Source of the DNA: Bryobacteraceae bacterium
GTDB lineage: Bacteria > Acidobacteriota > Terriglobia > Bryobacterales > Bryobacteraceae
Assembly: GCA_947458745.1 (NCBI GenBank)
Contig: CANGYQ010000022.1
Coordinates: 1-55,945, forward strand
Length of the DNA stretch: 55,945 bases
Reading direction: 5' to 3'
Within the stretch, counting starts at the first letter, position 1. The number at the start of each line of letters is the position of its first letter. Both the position numbers and the translations under genes were made by a program. The notes beneath the pieces are model-generated. The model saw only the letters and a list, made by a program, of their open reading frames with translations, was not told the origin of the DNA and did no database searches. Shown here in pieces: positions 1 to 8,970 of the stretch.

Positions 1-475
1 CCACCTCAATCTTGCGCTTGCCCAGCGTAAAGTTGTTGGGGTAGAACATCCGGCGGATCATCGCCAGGCGCTCCAGCGGGTCGTACGCTCCGTTGTTGGC
101 GCGGTGGCAGTCGGTCCAGTCGTTGTCGCCGGGGGTCAGGATAAAGGGGTGCTCAAACGCTTCGAACGATTCCAGCCGGTTCTGGAACACGGCATTGGAA
201 CAAACTGAGCTGCCGTTCTTAAAGTCACCATTGTGGGTGACAAACTCCAGCCTCGCGCGATTCATCGAATTGGTCAGCGCCGGAAATTTCCGTTCACCTT
301 CCGCACCATACTGCTGGTCGCCGATCAGGCCAAACTCAAAGGTCTTGGGTTCGGACTTGTACCTCTGGAGAAGGCGCGACAATAGATTTTGATCAACGCC
401 CTGAAAAGCCAGTTGTGCCTGCGCGGCACCGGTAAGGCTGATGAACAGCGTGACGGTCAAGAAAGTTCGGATCAT
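1..475 (-). CDS. Calcineurin-like metallophosphoesterase (3' part beyond window)
   Basis: The reverse strand is open from an ATG at 475 to the window edge, giving 158 residues. It starts with a signal peptide (MIRTFLTVTLFISLTGAAQA). It then carries the spaced metal-binding blocks of calcineurin-like phosphoesterases: GLIGDQQYG near residue 50, THNGDFKNG near 81 and TPGDNDWTDC near 115, corresponding to the D..., GD and GN(H/D)D motifs. An exported phosphoesterase is therefore likely; the substrate cannot be read from this part. The C-terminal histidine motifs lie outside the window. It is divergent from the radical SAM gene at 567, with 91 bp between the start codons. Several forward-strand ORFs across it are shadows. 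Confidence 0.75.
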   Translation of the reverse strand, partial: MIRTFLTVTLFISLTGAAQAQLAFQGVDQNLLSRLLQRYKSEPKTFEFGLIGDQQYGAEGERKFPALTNSMNRARLEFVTHNGDFKNGSSVCSNAVFQNRLESFEAFEHPFILTPGDNDWTDCHRANNGAYDPLERLAMIRRMFYPNNFTLGKRKIEV

Positions 476-566
476 GTGACGCGAGGTTAGCAGCGCAACA
501 TGAAGCAGCTATGACAACCGGATGGCAAGGCGATGAACGCGGCCGCCCCCAGCGAGACAACCGCTG

Positions 567-1391
567 ATGGCCACCCGCACCATCCTCAGTCCCACGTCCG
601 GCTTTATTCGCGAGGCCGGCTTCACTCATTCGCTCACTCCGGCCCGCAACTGCACCTTCGGCTGCTCTTATTGCTATGTCCCAACCATGCGCCTCCAGGG
701 CGGATTACAGCCAGCGGACTGGCAGCGCTGGGGCCAGTTCACGACATTCAAGTCGGACGCTCCCGCTTTGCTGGCCAAGCAACTGCGCCCCGGCCAGATC
801 ATCTACTGTTCGCCGTTGGTGGACCCCTACCAGCCCGCTGAGGCCGCCGAACGTCTGATGCCGCAACTGCTGGCCTTGCTGGCCTCACGGCCGCCCCGCC
901 GCTTCGTTCTGCAAACCCGCGGCACCCTGATCCGCCGCGATATTGAACTGCTCCAGCGGGTACCCGGCTTGCGGGTCAGCTTCTCACTCACCACCAATCG
1001 CGAAGACGTCCGCCGCTTGTTTGAGCCGCATTGCGCCACCTTTGAGCAGCGCCTGGAAACCATCCAGGCATTGCGCGAAGCCGGTATCGATGTCTGGGCC
1101 ACCCTGGCACCGCTGCTGCCTTGTGACCCGGAACTGCTCGCCGAAGCTGCCCTCGCCGCCACCGGGCGAGACCTGGTGGGAGACCCCTTGCACGTCCGCG
1201 CCGTCAAGCCCCGCGGTGCCACCACTCGCGACGCCGCGTTGCGCATCATCGACCATCACGGCTTTCAGGCTTACCTCGACCCTGCCGACCAAGCCGCCCT
1301 GGTCGAACGGATCGCGCGCACCGCCGCCGCTCACGGCCGTCAGTTCCTCACTGGCCCCGCCGGCTTTGCGCTGTTGAGCGCGGCCGACTGA
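567..1391 (+). CDS. SPL-type radical SAM protein
   Basis: 274 residues. The radical SAM cluster motif is CxxxCxxC at Cys29, Cys33 and Cys36 (NCTFGCSYCYVPTM), very near the N-terminus. A proline-rich SPxVDPYQPAE block follows (CSPLVDPYQPAE, near residue 90). Both are typical of the short SplB-like/Rv2578c group, which is related to spore photoproduct lyase. It should bind a [4Fe-4S] cluster and cleave S-adenosylmethionine. Many members of this group have no proven substrate, and DNA-lesion repair is only a suggestion from the family name. The ATG at 567 keeps the motif at the usual distance from the start. The aldehyde dehydrogenase gene begins 33 bp downstream, so co-transcription is possible. 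Confidence 0.85.
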   Translation: MATRTILSPTSGFIREAGFTHSLTPARNCTFGCSYCYVPTMRLQGGLQPADWQRWGQFTTFKSDAPALLAKQLRPGQIIYCSPLVDPYQPAEAAERLMPQLLALLASRPPRRFVLQTRGTLIRRDIELLQRVPGLRVSFSLTTNREDVRRLFEPHCATFEQRLETIQALREAGIDVWATLAPLLPCDPELLAEAALAATGRDLVGDPLHVRAVKPRGATTRDAALRIIDHHGFQAYLDPADQAALVERIARTAAAHGRQFLTGPAGFALLSAAD

Positions 1392-1424
1392 CTTTGCGGC
1401 CCACTCACGCTACCTTCAAAACAG

Positions 1425-2843
1425 ATGCTCTCCTCCTATTCGCCCATCAATGGAGCCCTGCTCGGCCAGGTTCCCGTCGCCACTCTTGCCGACTATCAGC
1501 AGGCGGTCACGCGGGCTCAGGAGACCTTTAATCGCTGGCGCATGGTGCCCGCACCCCAGCGCGGCCAGATCGTCCGCGAGATCGGCGAGGAACTGCGCCG
1601 CCGCAAAAGCGAACTCGGCGCGCTGGTGACGCTGGAGGCGGGCAAGATCAAGGCTGAAGCTGAGGGCGAAGTGCAGGAGATGATCGACATCGTCGATTTC
1701 GCCGTCGGCCTCTCGCGGCAGTTGTATGGCCTCTCGATGCACTCCGAGCGCCCCGGCCACCGCATCTATGAGCAGTGGCATCCCCTGGGCGTCATCGGCG
1801 TCATCACTGCGTTTAACTTCCCCGTCGCCGTCTGGGCCTGGAACGCCATTCTGGCGGCCGTCTGCGGCGATTGCGTCATCTGGAAGCCCGCGCCGCAGAC
1901 ACCGCTCTGCGCCCAGGCCGTGCAAGAGATCTGTGACCAGGTGATGGCCCGCTACGGTTTCCCCCATGTCTTCCAGACCCTGCAAGGCGGCGCTGAGATT
2001 GGTGAGCGCATGTCGGACGATCCGCGCCTGCCCTTGATCAGCGCCACCGGCTCCACGCGCATGGGTAAACTGGTGGCGCAGCGGGTGGGCGCACGCCTGG
2101 GCCGCACCTTGCTTGAATTGGGTGGCAACAATGGCCTGATCGTGCTGCCCGACGCCGATCTCGACCTCACGCTGCGGGCGGTCGTGTTCGGCGCCGCCGG
2201 AACTGCGGGCCAACGGTGCACCACCTTGCGACGACTGTTTCTCCACCGCTCCATCGCCCCCGCCTTCACCGCGCGGCTGATCGCGGCCTACGGGCAACTC
2301 CGCATCGGCGACCCGCGCGAAGCTTCCACACTGATTGGACCGCTGATCTCCGCCGATGCCGTCGCCAACATGCAGCGCGGCTTGGCCGCCATCCAGGAAC
2401 AAGGCGGCCAGATCATCTATGGCGGCGAAGCCCTGGAGGGTTGCTATGTCCGCCCCTGCCTCGTCAAGGCCCCGCCCAGCCTGCCGGTGATGCGCGAGGA
2501 AATCTTCGCGCCCGTCCTGTACCTGGTGGAGTTCGACGAACTCGACCAAGCCATCGCTTGGCACAACGACGTGCCCCAGGGGCTCTCTTCCGCCATCTTC
2601 ACGCGGGATCTGCTGGCCGCTGAGACCTTCCTCTCCGCTCGGGGCTCTGACTGCGGCATCGCCAACGTCAACATCGGCACCAGCGGCGCCGAAATCGGCG
2701 GCGCCTTCGGCGGCGAAAAAGAAACCGGCGGCGGCCGCGAGTCCGGCTCGGACTCCTGGAAGGCCTACATGCGCCGTCAAACCGTCACCGTTAACTGGTC
2801 AAAACAGTTACCTTTAGCGCAGGGAATCCAGTTCGACCTATAA
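1425..2843 (+). CDS. Aldehyde dehydrogenase, ALDH7/aminoadipate-semialdehyde type
   Basis: 472 residues, a complete NAD(P)-dependent aldehyde dehydrogenase. Visible catalytic residues are Asn131 (TAFNFPV), the general base Glu231 (LELGGNN) and the nucleophile Cys265 (GTAGQRCTT). The LELGGNN and GTAGQRCTTLRR blocks match the antiquitin/ALDH7 branch better than betaine or succinate-semialdehyde enzymes. The likely reaction is oxidation of alpha-aminoadipate semialdehyde (lysine catabolism), but no other lysine-degradation gene is nearby, so the substrate is inferred from subfamily only. It is preceded by the radical SAM gene on the same strand. A 454-residue reverse ORF across it has no recognisable domain and is a codon-bias shadow. 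Confidence 0.9.
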   Translation: MLSSYSPINGALLGQVPVATLADYQQAVTRAQETFNRWRMVPAPQRGQIVREIGEELRRRKSELGALVTLEAGKIKAEAEGEVQEMIDIVDFAVGLSRQLYGLSMHSERPGHRIYEQWHPLGVIGVITAFNFPVAVWAWNAILAAVCGDCVIWKPAPQTPLCAQAVQEICDQVMARYGFPHVFQTLQGGAEIGERMSDDPRLPLISATGSTRMGKLVAQRVGARLGRTLLELGGNNGLIVLPDADLDLTLRAVVFGAAGTAGQRCTTLRRLFLHRSIAPAFTARLIAAYGQLRIGDPREASTLIGPLISADAVANMQRGLAAIQEQGGQIIYGGEALEGCYVRPCLVKAPPSLPVMREEIFAPVLYLVEFDELDQAIAWHNDVPQGLSSAIFTRDLLAAETFLSARGSDCGIANVNIGTSGAEIGGAFGGEKETGGGRESGSDSWKAYMRRQTVTVNWSKQLPLAQGIQFDL

Positions 2844-2866
2844 TCTTTCTAAGCCCGTCGAAACTC

Positions 2867-2895
2867 TTGACACGATGCGCGGACAGGCCTACTCT
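2867..2895 (+). promoter_or_regulatory. Candidate sigma-70 promoter
   Basis: A perfect TTGACA at 2867-2872 is followed after exactly 17 bases by TACTCT at 2890-2895. It lies just after the aldehyde dehydrogenase stop and would drive the small ORF at 2946 and/or the PEP-CTERM gene at 3126. The -10 box is a weak match, so this is a prediction. Confidence 0.4.
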
Positions 2896-2945
2896 AAGGC
2901 AGGTTGAATAAGTAAATAACCTTACTCAATGTGAAGGAGGGCAGA

Positions 2946-3038
2946 ATGTTAAACGTTCTGTTCATTGTTGTGATTCGCAACGCACGCTCTGGGTGCACCA
3001 GTCCGGCATCCCGCCTCTTCGCCACTACGCTCGGATAG
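2946..3038 (+). CDS. Possible 30-residue small ORF/leader peptide
   Basis: ATG at 2946 is preceded by an unusually strong Shine-Dalgarno sequence (AAGGAGGG at 2934-2941) with about 5 bases spacing. The frame closes at 3038 after 30 codons. The peptide starts with a hydrophobic stretch (MLNVLFIVVI) followed by a polar part. It matches nothing I recognise. The PEP-CTERM gene downstream has no clear ribosome-binding site, so this could be a translated leader, or the strong site could be coincidental. The rest of the 280-bp gap before 3126 shows nothing else. Confidence 0.3.
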   Translation: MLNVLFIVVIRNARSGCTSPASRLFATTLG

Positions 3039-3125
3039 AGTTCAGGCTCGCATCTCGTTCATCCCTGTCGGTCAGTATGGTCCCGCGGCAGTGACAGAAG
3101 ATCAGTCGAATGAAAGTGTGTAGTT

Positions 3126-3839
3126 ATGAGAAGAAGTTCCCTTCGCTATTTCCTGGTGGCGTTTGGTCTTATCCCGGCATTGGCCTACGGGGCCACCGCC
3201 ACGTCGCCCTTTATCGTTGGCTCGGTTGTCACTGCCGGTGTGATCTGCCCGCCAGCCAATAGTCAGACGAAAGACGCCAGACACTTGACCGGTGCCCCTC
3301 CCCCCTATGATGATCCCGTGGAGGCGACGGCGGCATGCCCGAATGGAACCTTCTCGCGGGCTTGGGCGAATTCCTTGTCCATTGCGTTGTCCGGCGACTC
3401 CTTCAATGGCAGTATCTCGGGTGCTCCAGCGGCGGCGGCGGAGCTGCTGCCATTGGTCAGGCCGACGCGGTCACACTCACAAGTTAGTCTCACCGTCGCC
3501 ACGACCACCAGTGATTATCTTGAGCCGCCAGCTTGGGGGGCTTACGTTACCTTTGACGTTCACTGGTATGGAACCGACCCAGGGACTGCGTTGCATTTCC
3601 TTGTCTGGGATGGGGAGCGCTCTGAGTATCGATTGGACATTACTCATGTGGGCCCGATCGATCTCAATGAGCAGCACACCATATGGGTTGGAGACTACAT
3701 TGGCATCGATGTCTCGGGTTCGGTGATTGCCACCAGTACCACCCCGGAGCCTGGCACCGCCCTGCTGGCGGGTGTCGCGCTCATCGTTGCCTGCCGTTAC
3801 CGGCGATGGGAACAGGCTGCCGGCCGTCGCAGCCACTAG
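3126..3839 (+). CDS. PEP-CTERM sorting-domain exported protein
   Basis: 237 residues. The N-terminal signal peptide is MRRSSLRYFLVAFGLIPALAYGA. The C-terminus has the tripartite sorting signal: PEPG (in TTPEPGTALL), one hydrophobic helix (ALLAGVALIVAC) and an Arg-rich end (RYRRWEQAAGRR). Such tails are recognised and cleaved by EpsH/XrtA-type exosortases during export of surface or matrix proteins. The central part is low in recognisable motifs and probably beta-rich. No exosortase gene is in the window. The gene overlaps the end of the oppositely oriented ADOP remnant by 4 bases. Confidence 0.8.
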   Translation: MRRSSLRYFLVAFGLIPALAYGATATSPFIVGSVVTAGVICPPANSQTKDARHLTGAPPPYDDPVEATAACPNGTFSRAWANSLSIALSGDSFNGSISGAPAAAAELLPLVRPTRSHSQVSLTVATTTSDYLEPPAWGAYVTFDVHWYGTDPGTALHFLVWDGERSEYRLDITHVGPIDLNEQHTIWVGDYIGIDVSGSVIATSTTPEPGTALLAGVALIVACRYRRWEQAAGRRSH

Positions 3840-4915
3840 TCCTGCCGCAGCGCGATCACCGGGTCAATCCGGGCCGCGCGCCGGGCGGGGATGTAGCCGG
3901 CCAGCAGAGCTACCGCCGCCAGCGCCAAAGCCACGGCCACGTACGTTCACGGATCCTGGGCGCTAATGCCAAACAGCATCGTCGACATGGAGCGTGAAAG
4001 GGCGAAAGCGCCCACGATCCCCAGCAACAATCCCCACCCCGCCAGCTTCATCGTCTCCGCTTCCACTAGCCACACCACGTCCTTCACCCGCGTCCCCAGT
4101 GCAATCCGGATGCCGATCTCCTGCGTGCGCTGCGTCACCATGTAGGAGATCACCCCCGCCAGCCCAATCGCCGCCAGCGCCAACGCCACCCCGGCAAACA
4201 GGCACATCAACAACAGTGTGAAGCGCCGTTGCGCGACATGCGTCGCCACACCGTCTCCATCGTTTGCACCGCATACACGGGCTGTGAGTTGTCCGCCGCC
4301 AGCACCGCCCGCCGCACCTTGCCCATGACGTCCTCCATCATCGGGGTCATCACCATCAGCTTGTCCTTAGCGAGCTCCGGTGCCTCGCTGGCAATGCGGT
4401 TCAAGATCGACTGGAACTGGGTCCGCGCCAAACCGGTCGCTCCACCGCCCATGGCCGATCACCGCGACATCGTCCCGGCCCGCCTCCATCTCCTCTGCCG
4501 TAAACGCCCGCCCCAGCACCGGCCGCACCCCAAAAACATCAAAGAAGTCCAGCGTCACCGCCGCGCCCAGATAGCGCTCCGGGTCTGAACCCGGCGACGT
4601 CAAGCTAAACGGATTGCTCCGGTAGGCTCCCAATTTCGCAAAGAACTGATTCTCCTGGTAGTAGTCCCAATAACTCCCCGCCGGCAACGGCATCCCATCC
4701 GGCCCGCGCGAAGTAAACTTCTCCCGCACCTGTGCCAACCGCCCCGCCTCCTCAAATGGCAGCGGCTTTAGCAATACGCCATCAATGACGGAAAACGTAG
4801 CCGTCGTAATGCCAAGTCCCAACGCCAACGCCAGCACTGCCGCCACCGTCAACCCGGGATTCTGCCGCATCAGCCGCGCCGCATAATGGAGATCGTGCAA
4901 GTGGAGAAGACTCAT
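3836..4915 (-). pseudogene. Decayed ADOP-family (MacB/FtsX-like) permease
   Basis: Three reverse-strand pieces assemble into the two ends of one acidobacterial duplicated orphan permease, normally about 800 residues. The N-terminal piece (start 4915) has the LTRxxL-like first helix and MacB periplasmic region, up to VIGHGRWSDRFGADP. It then goes out of frame near 4450 into QFQSILNRIASEAPEL, which belongs to the second half. A second frameshift near 4245 splits METV from ATHVAQRRFTLLL. An in-frame TGA at 3947-3949 interrupts the last segment (ISAQDP, stop, TYVAVALALAAVALL), which ends with the FtsX-like ARRAARIDPVIALRQD tail at 3836. About 400 residues are missing in the middle. The original protein would have been an inner-membrane permease of unknown cargo. 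Confidence 0.85.
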
Positions 4916-4998
4916 GTGCCGCTCGTGTTAGCAGTGGCACCCGCCCCACGGGGAGCGCAATGGGTTGAACGTTTCAAAAAGATGTGCCGGAAAGAAAA

Positions 4999-5074
4999 TG
5001 GTGACCCGGGCGAGACTCGAACTCGCGACCACTGCATTAAAAGTGCGGTGCTCTACCAACTGAGCTACCGGGTC
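4999..5074 (-). tRNA. tRNA-Lys(TTT)
   Basis: The reverse strand folds into a full cloverleaf. The 7-bp acceptor stem is GACCCGG/CCGGGTC, the D stem GCTC/GAGC, the anticodon loop CTTTTAA (anticodon TTT) and the T stem GCGAG/CTCGC with loop TTCGAGT. The discriminator is A and the CCA end is encoded (4999-5001). The anticodon stem CCGCA/TGCAG contains one C-A mismatch at positions 28-42, which is unusual but tolerable. It stands alone between the ADOP remnant and the DUF1501 gene. Confidence 0.93.
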
Positions 5075-5143
5075 AACTTCGGAGGGAACGCGTCTCCTCT
5101 AGGGTACCAAATAGCAGCCGCTGGCCCGGCTCGGCGGGTTGGC

Positions 5144-6538
5144 TTACGCGACAATCTGGGGGATCAGTTCGCCTGCCACGTCGGTCAAGCGCATGTCGCG
5201 GCCCTGGAATCGGTAGGTCAGGCGCTTGTGGTCCAGGCCCGTCAAGTGCAGGATCGTCGCATGCAGATCATTCACCGAAATCGGCTGCACGGCTGCCTTG
5301 TAGCCGAACTCGTCGCTCTCTCCGATCGTCTGGCCGCCCTTTACCTTCGCCCCGGCCATCCACATCGACATCGTGCCCGGATTATGGTCCCGCCCGAGGC
5401 CGCGCTGCGAGATCGGCATGCGCCCAAACTCCCCATGCCAAACCACCAGCGTGGAATCGAGCAATCCGTGCGACTCAAGGTCCTTCAACAACCCCGCGAT
5501 CGGCCGGTCCACCTCCGCCGCGTGCTTGAAATGGTTGGACCGCACATCTTCATGCGCGTCCCACGTATCCGTGTTCTGGTTGCCCAGGCCGCCATGATAC
5601 AGCTGCACGAACCGCACGCCGCGCTCGACGAGCCGCCGCGCCATCAGGCACTGCCGCCCGAACGGCTCCGTCACCGGATCATCGAACCCGTAGACCTTCT
5701 TGGTCGCCTCCGACTCCCGGTTGACGTCCACCGCTTCCGGAGCAGCGCCCTGCATGCGGTAAGCCAGTTCATACGCCGAAATGCGCGCGGCAAGCTCCGA
5801 GTTTCCGGGGTTACGCTCCAGGTCCAGACGGTTCAGTTGATCCAGCAACGCCAGCCGCGATTTCTGCTCTTCGCGCGACATACCAGCCGGCGGATGCAGA
5901 TCCACGATCGGATCGCCCGCTGATCGCAACACCGTTCCCTGATAGGCCGCGGGCATGTAGCCAGCGGTCCAGTTTGCCGGGCCGCCAAAGGGGCCGCCGC
6001 GGGCGTCGTAGATCACGACGAAGGCGGGCAGGCTCTGATTTTCTGTCCCCAGACCGTAGGTGAGCCAGCTGCCCATGCTGGGATAGCCCATGCGGATGAC
6101 GCCGCTGGCCAGTTCATAGTGCGCCTGCACGTGATCGTTCGACTTGCCCCAGACGCTGCGGATCACCGCTAGCTGATCGGCGTGCGTAGCAACTTGCGGA
6201 AACAGTTCACTGATCTCGAGACCGCTCTGGCCATGCCGCTTCCACGTGAACGGGCTCGGCATCAGCGGACCCGGGTGGCCTTGCCGCACCACGATGTCGC
6301 CTTTGCCGGTCATCGGCTGCCCAGCATATTTGTCGAGCATCGGCTTGCGGTCAAACGTGTCTACCTGGCTGACCCCGCCCGACATAAACAGCGAGATCAC
6401 GGCCTTCGCCCGAGGTGCAAAATGCGGCGCCTTCGCCGCGTACGGGTTCTCCGCCTGGAGCAGGGAACTGAGCGCCACGCCACTCAGCCCGCCGCCTGTG
6501 CGGTAGAGAAACTCGCGCCGATTGATGAAGCTGGGCAT
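5144..6538 (-). CDS. DUF1501 domain-containing protein
   Basis: 464 residues with a Tat-like N-terminus (MPSFINRREFLYRTGGG, twin Arg followed by EFL). Typical DUF1501 blocks follow: FMSGGVSQVDTFDRKP, HGEFGRMP, GRDHNP and the C-terminal HATILHLTGLDHKRLTYRF. The family belongs to the alkaline-phosphatase/sulfatase superfamily and is almost always next to DUF1549/DUF1553 cytochrome-like proteins in Planctomycetes and Acidobacteria. Its biochemical role is unproven; links to sulfated-polysaccharide breakdown come from gene context. It is the last gene of the leftward three-gene operon, starting 14 bp after the DUF1549/DUF1553 stop. The divergent 5' end of the tRNA-Lys gene is just downstream. Confidence 0.88.
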   Translation of the reverse strand: MPSFINRREFLYRTGGGLSGVALSSLLQAENPYAAKAPHFAPRAKAVISLFMSGGVSQVDTFDRKPMLDKYAGQPMTGKGDIVVRQGHPGPLMPSPFTWKRHGQSGLEISELFPQVATHADQLAVIRSVWGKSNDHVQAHYELASGVIRMGYPSMGSWLTYGLGTENQSLPAFVVIYDARGGPFGGPANWTAGYMPAAYQGTVLRSAGDPIVDLHPPAGMSREEQKSRLALLDQLNRLDLERNPGNSELAARISAYELAYRMQGAAPEAVDVNRESEATKKVYGFDDPVTEPFGRQCLMARRLVERGVRFVQLYHGGLGNQNTDTWDAHEDVRSNHFKHAAEVDRPIAGLLKDLESHGLLDSTLVVWHGEFGRMPISQRGLGRDHNPGTMSMWMAGAKVKGGQTIGESDEFGYKAAVQPISVNDLHATILHLTGLDHKRLTYRFQGRDMRLTDVAGELIPQIVA

Positions 6539-6552
6539 GTGAGAAAAGTCCC

Positions 6553-8970
6553 CTATCGCAGATACAAGAACTCGCTGGTGTTGAAGAGCACATGCGCCAG
6601 TCCGGCCAACTCACCGGTCGCCAGATACTTCAGCGCCAACTCGCGTTCCGTCGGCCGTGGCGCGCGAGCCACCGTCGCTTGATAGACCAGTTCCACGCGC
6701 CGCGCCGGGTCCATCGTCTGCTCGCTGATCCGGGCGGCTAACCGCGAGGCTTGCTTCAACACAAAATCATTATTCAGCAGCGTCAGCGCCTGCGTGGGCA
6801 CCGTAGTCGTGTTGCGGCGGTTGCAAGTGATGTTCTGGTCCGGCAGATCGAACACCTCAAACAGAGGGAAGGGAAGGCCGCGCTTGCGATAGACGTAGAC
6901 GCTGCGGCGCCAGGTCGCCGGACCATCCTCCTGCTTCTCCCAGATTCCGTTCTTCATCTGAGCCAGTGATTCGGGCGGAAGCGGCGGAAACACCGCCGGT
7001 CCACCCAAGGCGCGACTCAGCGATCCCGCCGCCGCCAGGATCTGATCCCGCACCACTTCCGCTTCCAGGCGCTGAGCGCGGAAGCGCCACAGATAGTCGT
7101 TCGCCGCGTCCTTCATCTGATTGCCCGCGTCGTCAAAGCCGGAACTGCGCTGATACGCGTCCGACAGCAAAATCATCCGGTGCAGCTTCTTCACATCCCA
7201 GCCGCTTTCGACAAACCGCACCGCCAGCCAATCGAGCAGCTCGGGATGCGTCGGCGCTTCGCCCATCTTGCCGAAGTTGTCGAGCGAGGCCACAATGCCG
7301 CGTCCGAAGTGGTGATGCCAGATGCGATTCACAAACACCCGCGCGGTGAGCGGATGCTCAGGCGACGTCAGCCATTCGGCCAACGCGCGCCGCCGGCCGG
7401 AGGTGTGGCCATGGCTGGGGGGCAGCTCAAATGGAGCCTGCTTACTCACCAGCGCCAGCGGGAACCCCGGCGGCACATCCTCGCCCGGCGGTACTAGATA
7501 GCGCCCTGCCCCCCGATGCAGAAATGATCCTTCCATCGCCGCCCGCTGAATACCCTTGCCGGGAGCGGGCTCATCGCCCGGGCCATCGGGCGTAAACCGG
7601 AAGTCGCCATCGGTGATGCCCATCGCCACCGGAATCGGCGCGGGCCGCTGCGCTTCGATCTTCGCGATCCGGTCCAGCAACTGCTGCCGCGCCGCCAACT
7701 GGGCCGCTGGCATGATCTTCGCCGCCTCGGCCGAACTGACATTGGTGGTCCGCAGTACTTGATTGGCCAGCAGCACCTGCCCCGGCGTGCGCTTCTCTTC
7801 CGGCACCGCCACGGCGTCCAGAATGTGCTTCGGGAACTTCGCCAACTTGGCCGGCATCAACTGGTCCTTGTACGGCTTCTCGAGCGTCGCCAGCTCGAAG
7901 CGCACCGCCTTCAACTGCTGATCGACCTGATCGTTCGCCGCGCGCCAGCGCTCCGCTTGTTCAGCGGGTACCAGCGGATGGTCCACTTCGACATAGCCCC
8001 ACAGGATCGACTTGATGCGCTCGTAGTCGGCCTTGGCAATCGGGTCGAACTTGTGGTTGTGGCAGCGCGCGCACTGGATCGTCAGCCCCATCACGCCCCG
8101 GCCCAGCGTAGCGATCATGTCGTCAATGTATTCGCCGCGAAACTCCGGGTTGTCCTTCTCGCGAAAGCCCACCTTGGCATAGCTGCGGAGAAAGCCCGTG
8201 GCGATCAATGTTTCCGGGGTTGCTGGTTCCAGCTCATCACCTGCAATCTGTTCGTGGAGGAAGCGGTCAAAAGGCTTGTTGGAATTGAAGGCCTGGATCA
8301 CGTAGTCGCGATAGCGCCAGGCGTTGGGGCGGTTGAAGTCGTGCTCATAGCCATTGGAATCGGCATAGCGCGCCACATCCAACCAGTGCCGTCCCCAGCG
8401 TTCGCCATAGTGCGGCGAAGCGAGATACTTCCTCACTGCTTGTTCGTAGGTCAGCGCGAAATCGCTCGCCTCCGGTGGTAGTCCCGTCAGGTCGAGCGCA
8501 ATGCGCCGGATCAGCGTCTGATGATCCGCCTTGGGCGCCACCTTCAAGCCCTTCTGCGTCAACTGAGCATCGATAAACTCATCGATCGACCCACCCGGCT
8601 TCGCTACCGGCCGCCGATAGGTCCAGGGCTTCTCCGCCACCGGAGCCGTGATCGCTCCCCACGCAGCGCCTTCATTGATCCAGCGGCGGATACTGTCAAT
8701 CTCGGCCGCCGTCAACGTCCCGCCCATCGGCATCGCGGGCTTCTCAATGCCGGCCACCACCTTGTACAGCCGGCTAGACTCCGCTTGCCCCGGCGTGATC
8801 ACCTTCAGCGCCGCCTCGCGCGACCGCAGATCGAGGCCGGCCATTGCCTGTGCCCCGTGACACTTTAGGCACGTCGTTTCGAGCACCGGCTTGATCGCCG
8901 AGTCAAACGAGACGGGTTGCGCTCCCACGCGGAGCGCCAGGGCCAATAGCAAGGCAATACAGCGAGTCAT
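6553..8970 (-). CDS. DUF1549/DUF1553 protein with planctomycete-type cytochrome c domain
   Basis: 805 residues with a signal peptide (MTRCIALLLALALRVGA). A c-type haem motif C34-L-K-C37-H38 sits in the N-terminal PSC cytochrome domain. The DUF1549 domain follows (roughly 130-330: LTGLPPE, GERWGRHWLDVARYADSNGYE) and contains a second CxxCH (CARCHNHKFDP, near residue 300). The C-terminal DUF1553 domain starts around residue 530 (RRALAEWLTSPEHPLTARVFVNRIW). Haem attachment implies a periplasmic location and redox function, but the substrate is unknown. The start codon overlaps the sulfatase stop by 4 bases (8967-8970), which indicates translational coupling. Sulfatase, this protein and DUF1501 probably act on one sulfated or otherwise decorated substrate. 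Confidence 0.9.
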   Translation of the reverse strand: MTRCIALLLALALRVGAQPVSFDSAIKPVLETTCLKCHGAQAMAGLDLRSREAALKVITPGQAESSRLYKVVAGIEKPAMPMGGTLTAAEIDSIRRWINEGAAWGAITAPVAEKPWTYRRPVAKPGGSIDEFIDAQLTQKGLKVAPKADHQTLIRRIALDLTGLPPEASDFALTYEQAVRKYLASPHYGERWGRHWLDVARYADSNGYEHDFNRPNAWRYRDYVIQAFNSNKPFDRFLHEQIAGDELEPATPETLIATGFLRSYAKVGFREKDNPEFRGEYIDDMIATLGRGVMGLTIQCARCHNHKFDPIAKADYERIKSILWGYVEVDHPLVPAEQAERWRAANDQVDQQLKAVRFELATLEKPYKDQLMPAKLAKFPKHILDAVAVPEEKRTPGQVLLANQVLRTTNVSSAEAAKIMPAAQLAARQQLLDRIAKIEAQRPAPIPVAMGITDGDFRFTPDGPGDEPAPGKGIQRAAMEGSFLHRGAGRYLVPPGEDVPPGFPLALVSKQAPFELPPSHGHTSGRRRALAEWLTSPEHPLTARVFVNRIWHHHFGRGIVASLDNFGKMGEAPTHPELLDWLAVRFVESGWDVKKLHRMILLSDAYQRSSGFDDAGNQMKDAANDYLWRFRAQRLEAEVVRDQILAAAGSLSRALGGPAVFPPLPPESLAQMKNGIWEKQEDGPATWRRSVYVYRKRGLPFPLFEVFDLPDQNITCNRRNTTTVPTQALTLLNNDFVLKQASRLAARISEQTMDPARRVELVYQATVARAPRPTERELALKYLATGELAGLAHVLFNTSEFLYLR

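Noticed and set aside
1416..2780. 454-codon reverse ORF opposite the aldehyde dehydrogenase
   Set aside because: It is exactly antisense to a gene with intact catalytic residues, is rich in Gly/Asp/Ala shadow codons and contains no domain. High G+C in third positions creates such frames.
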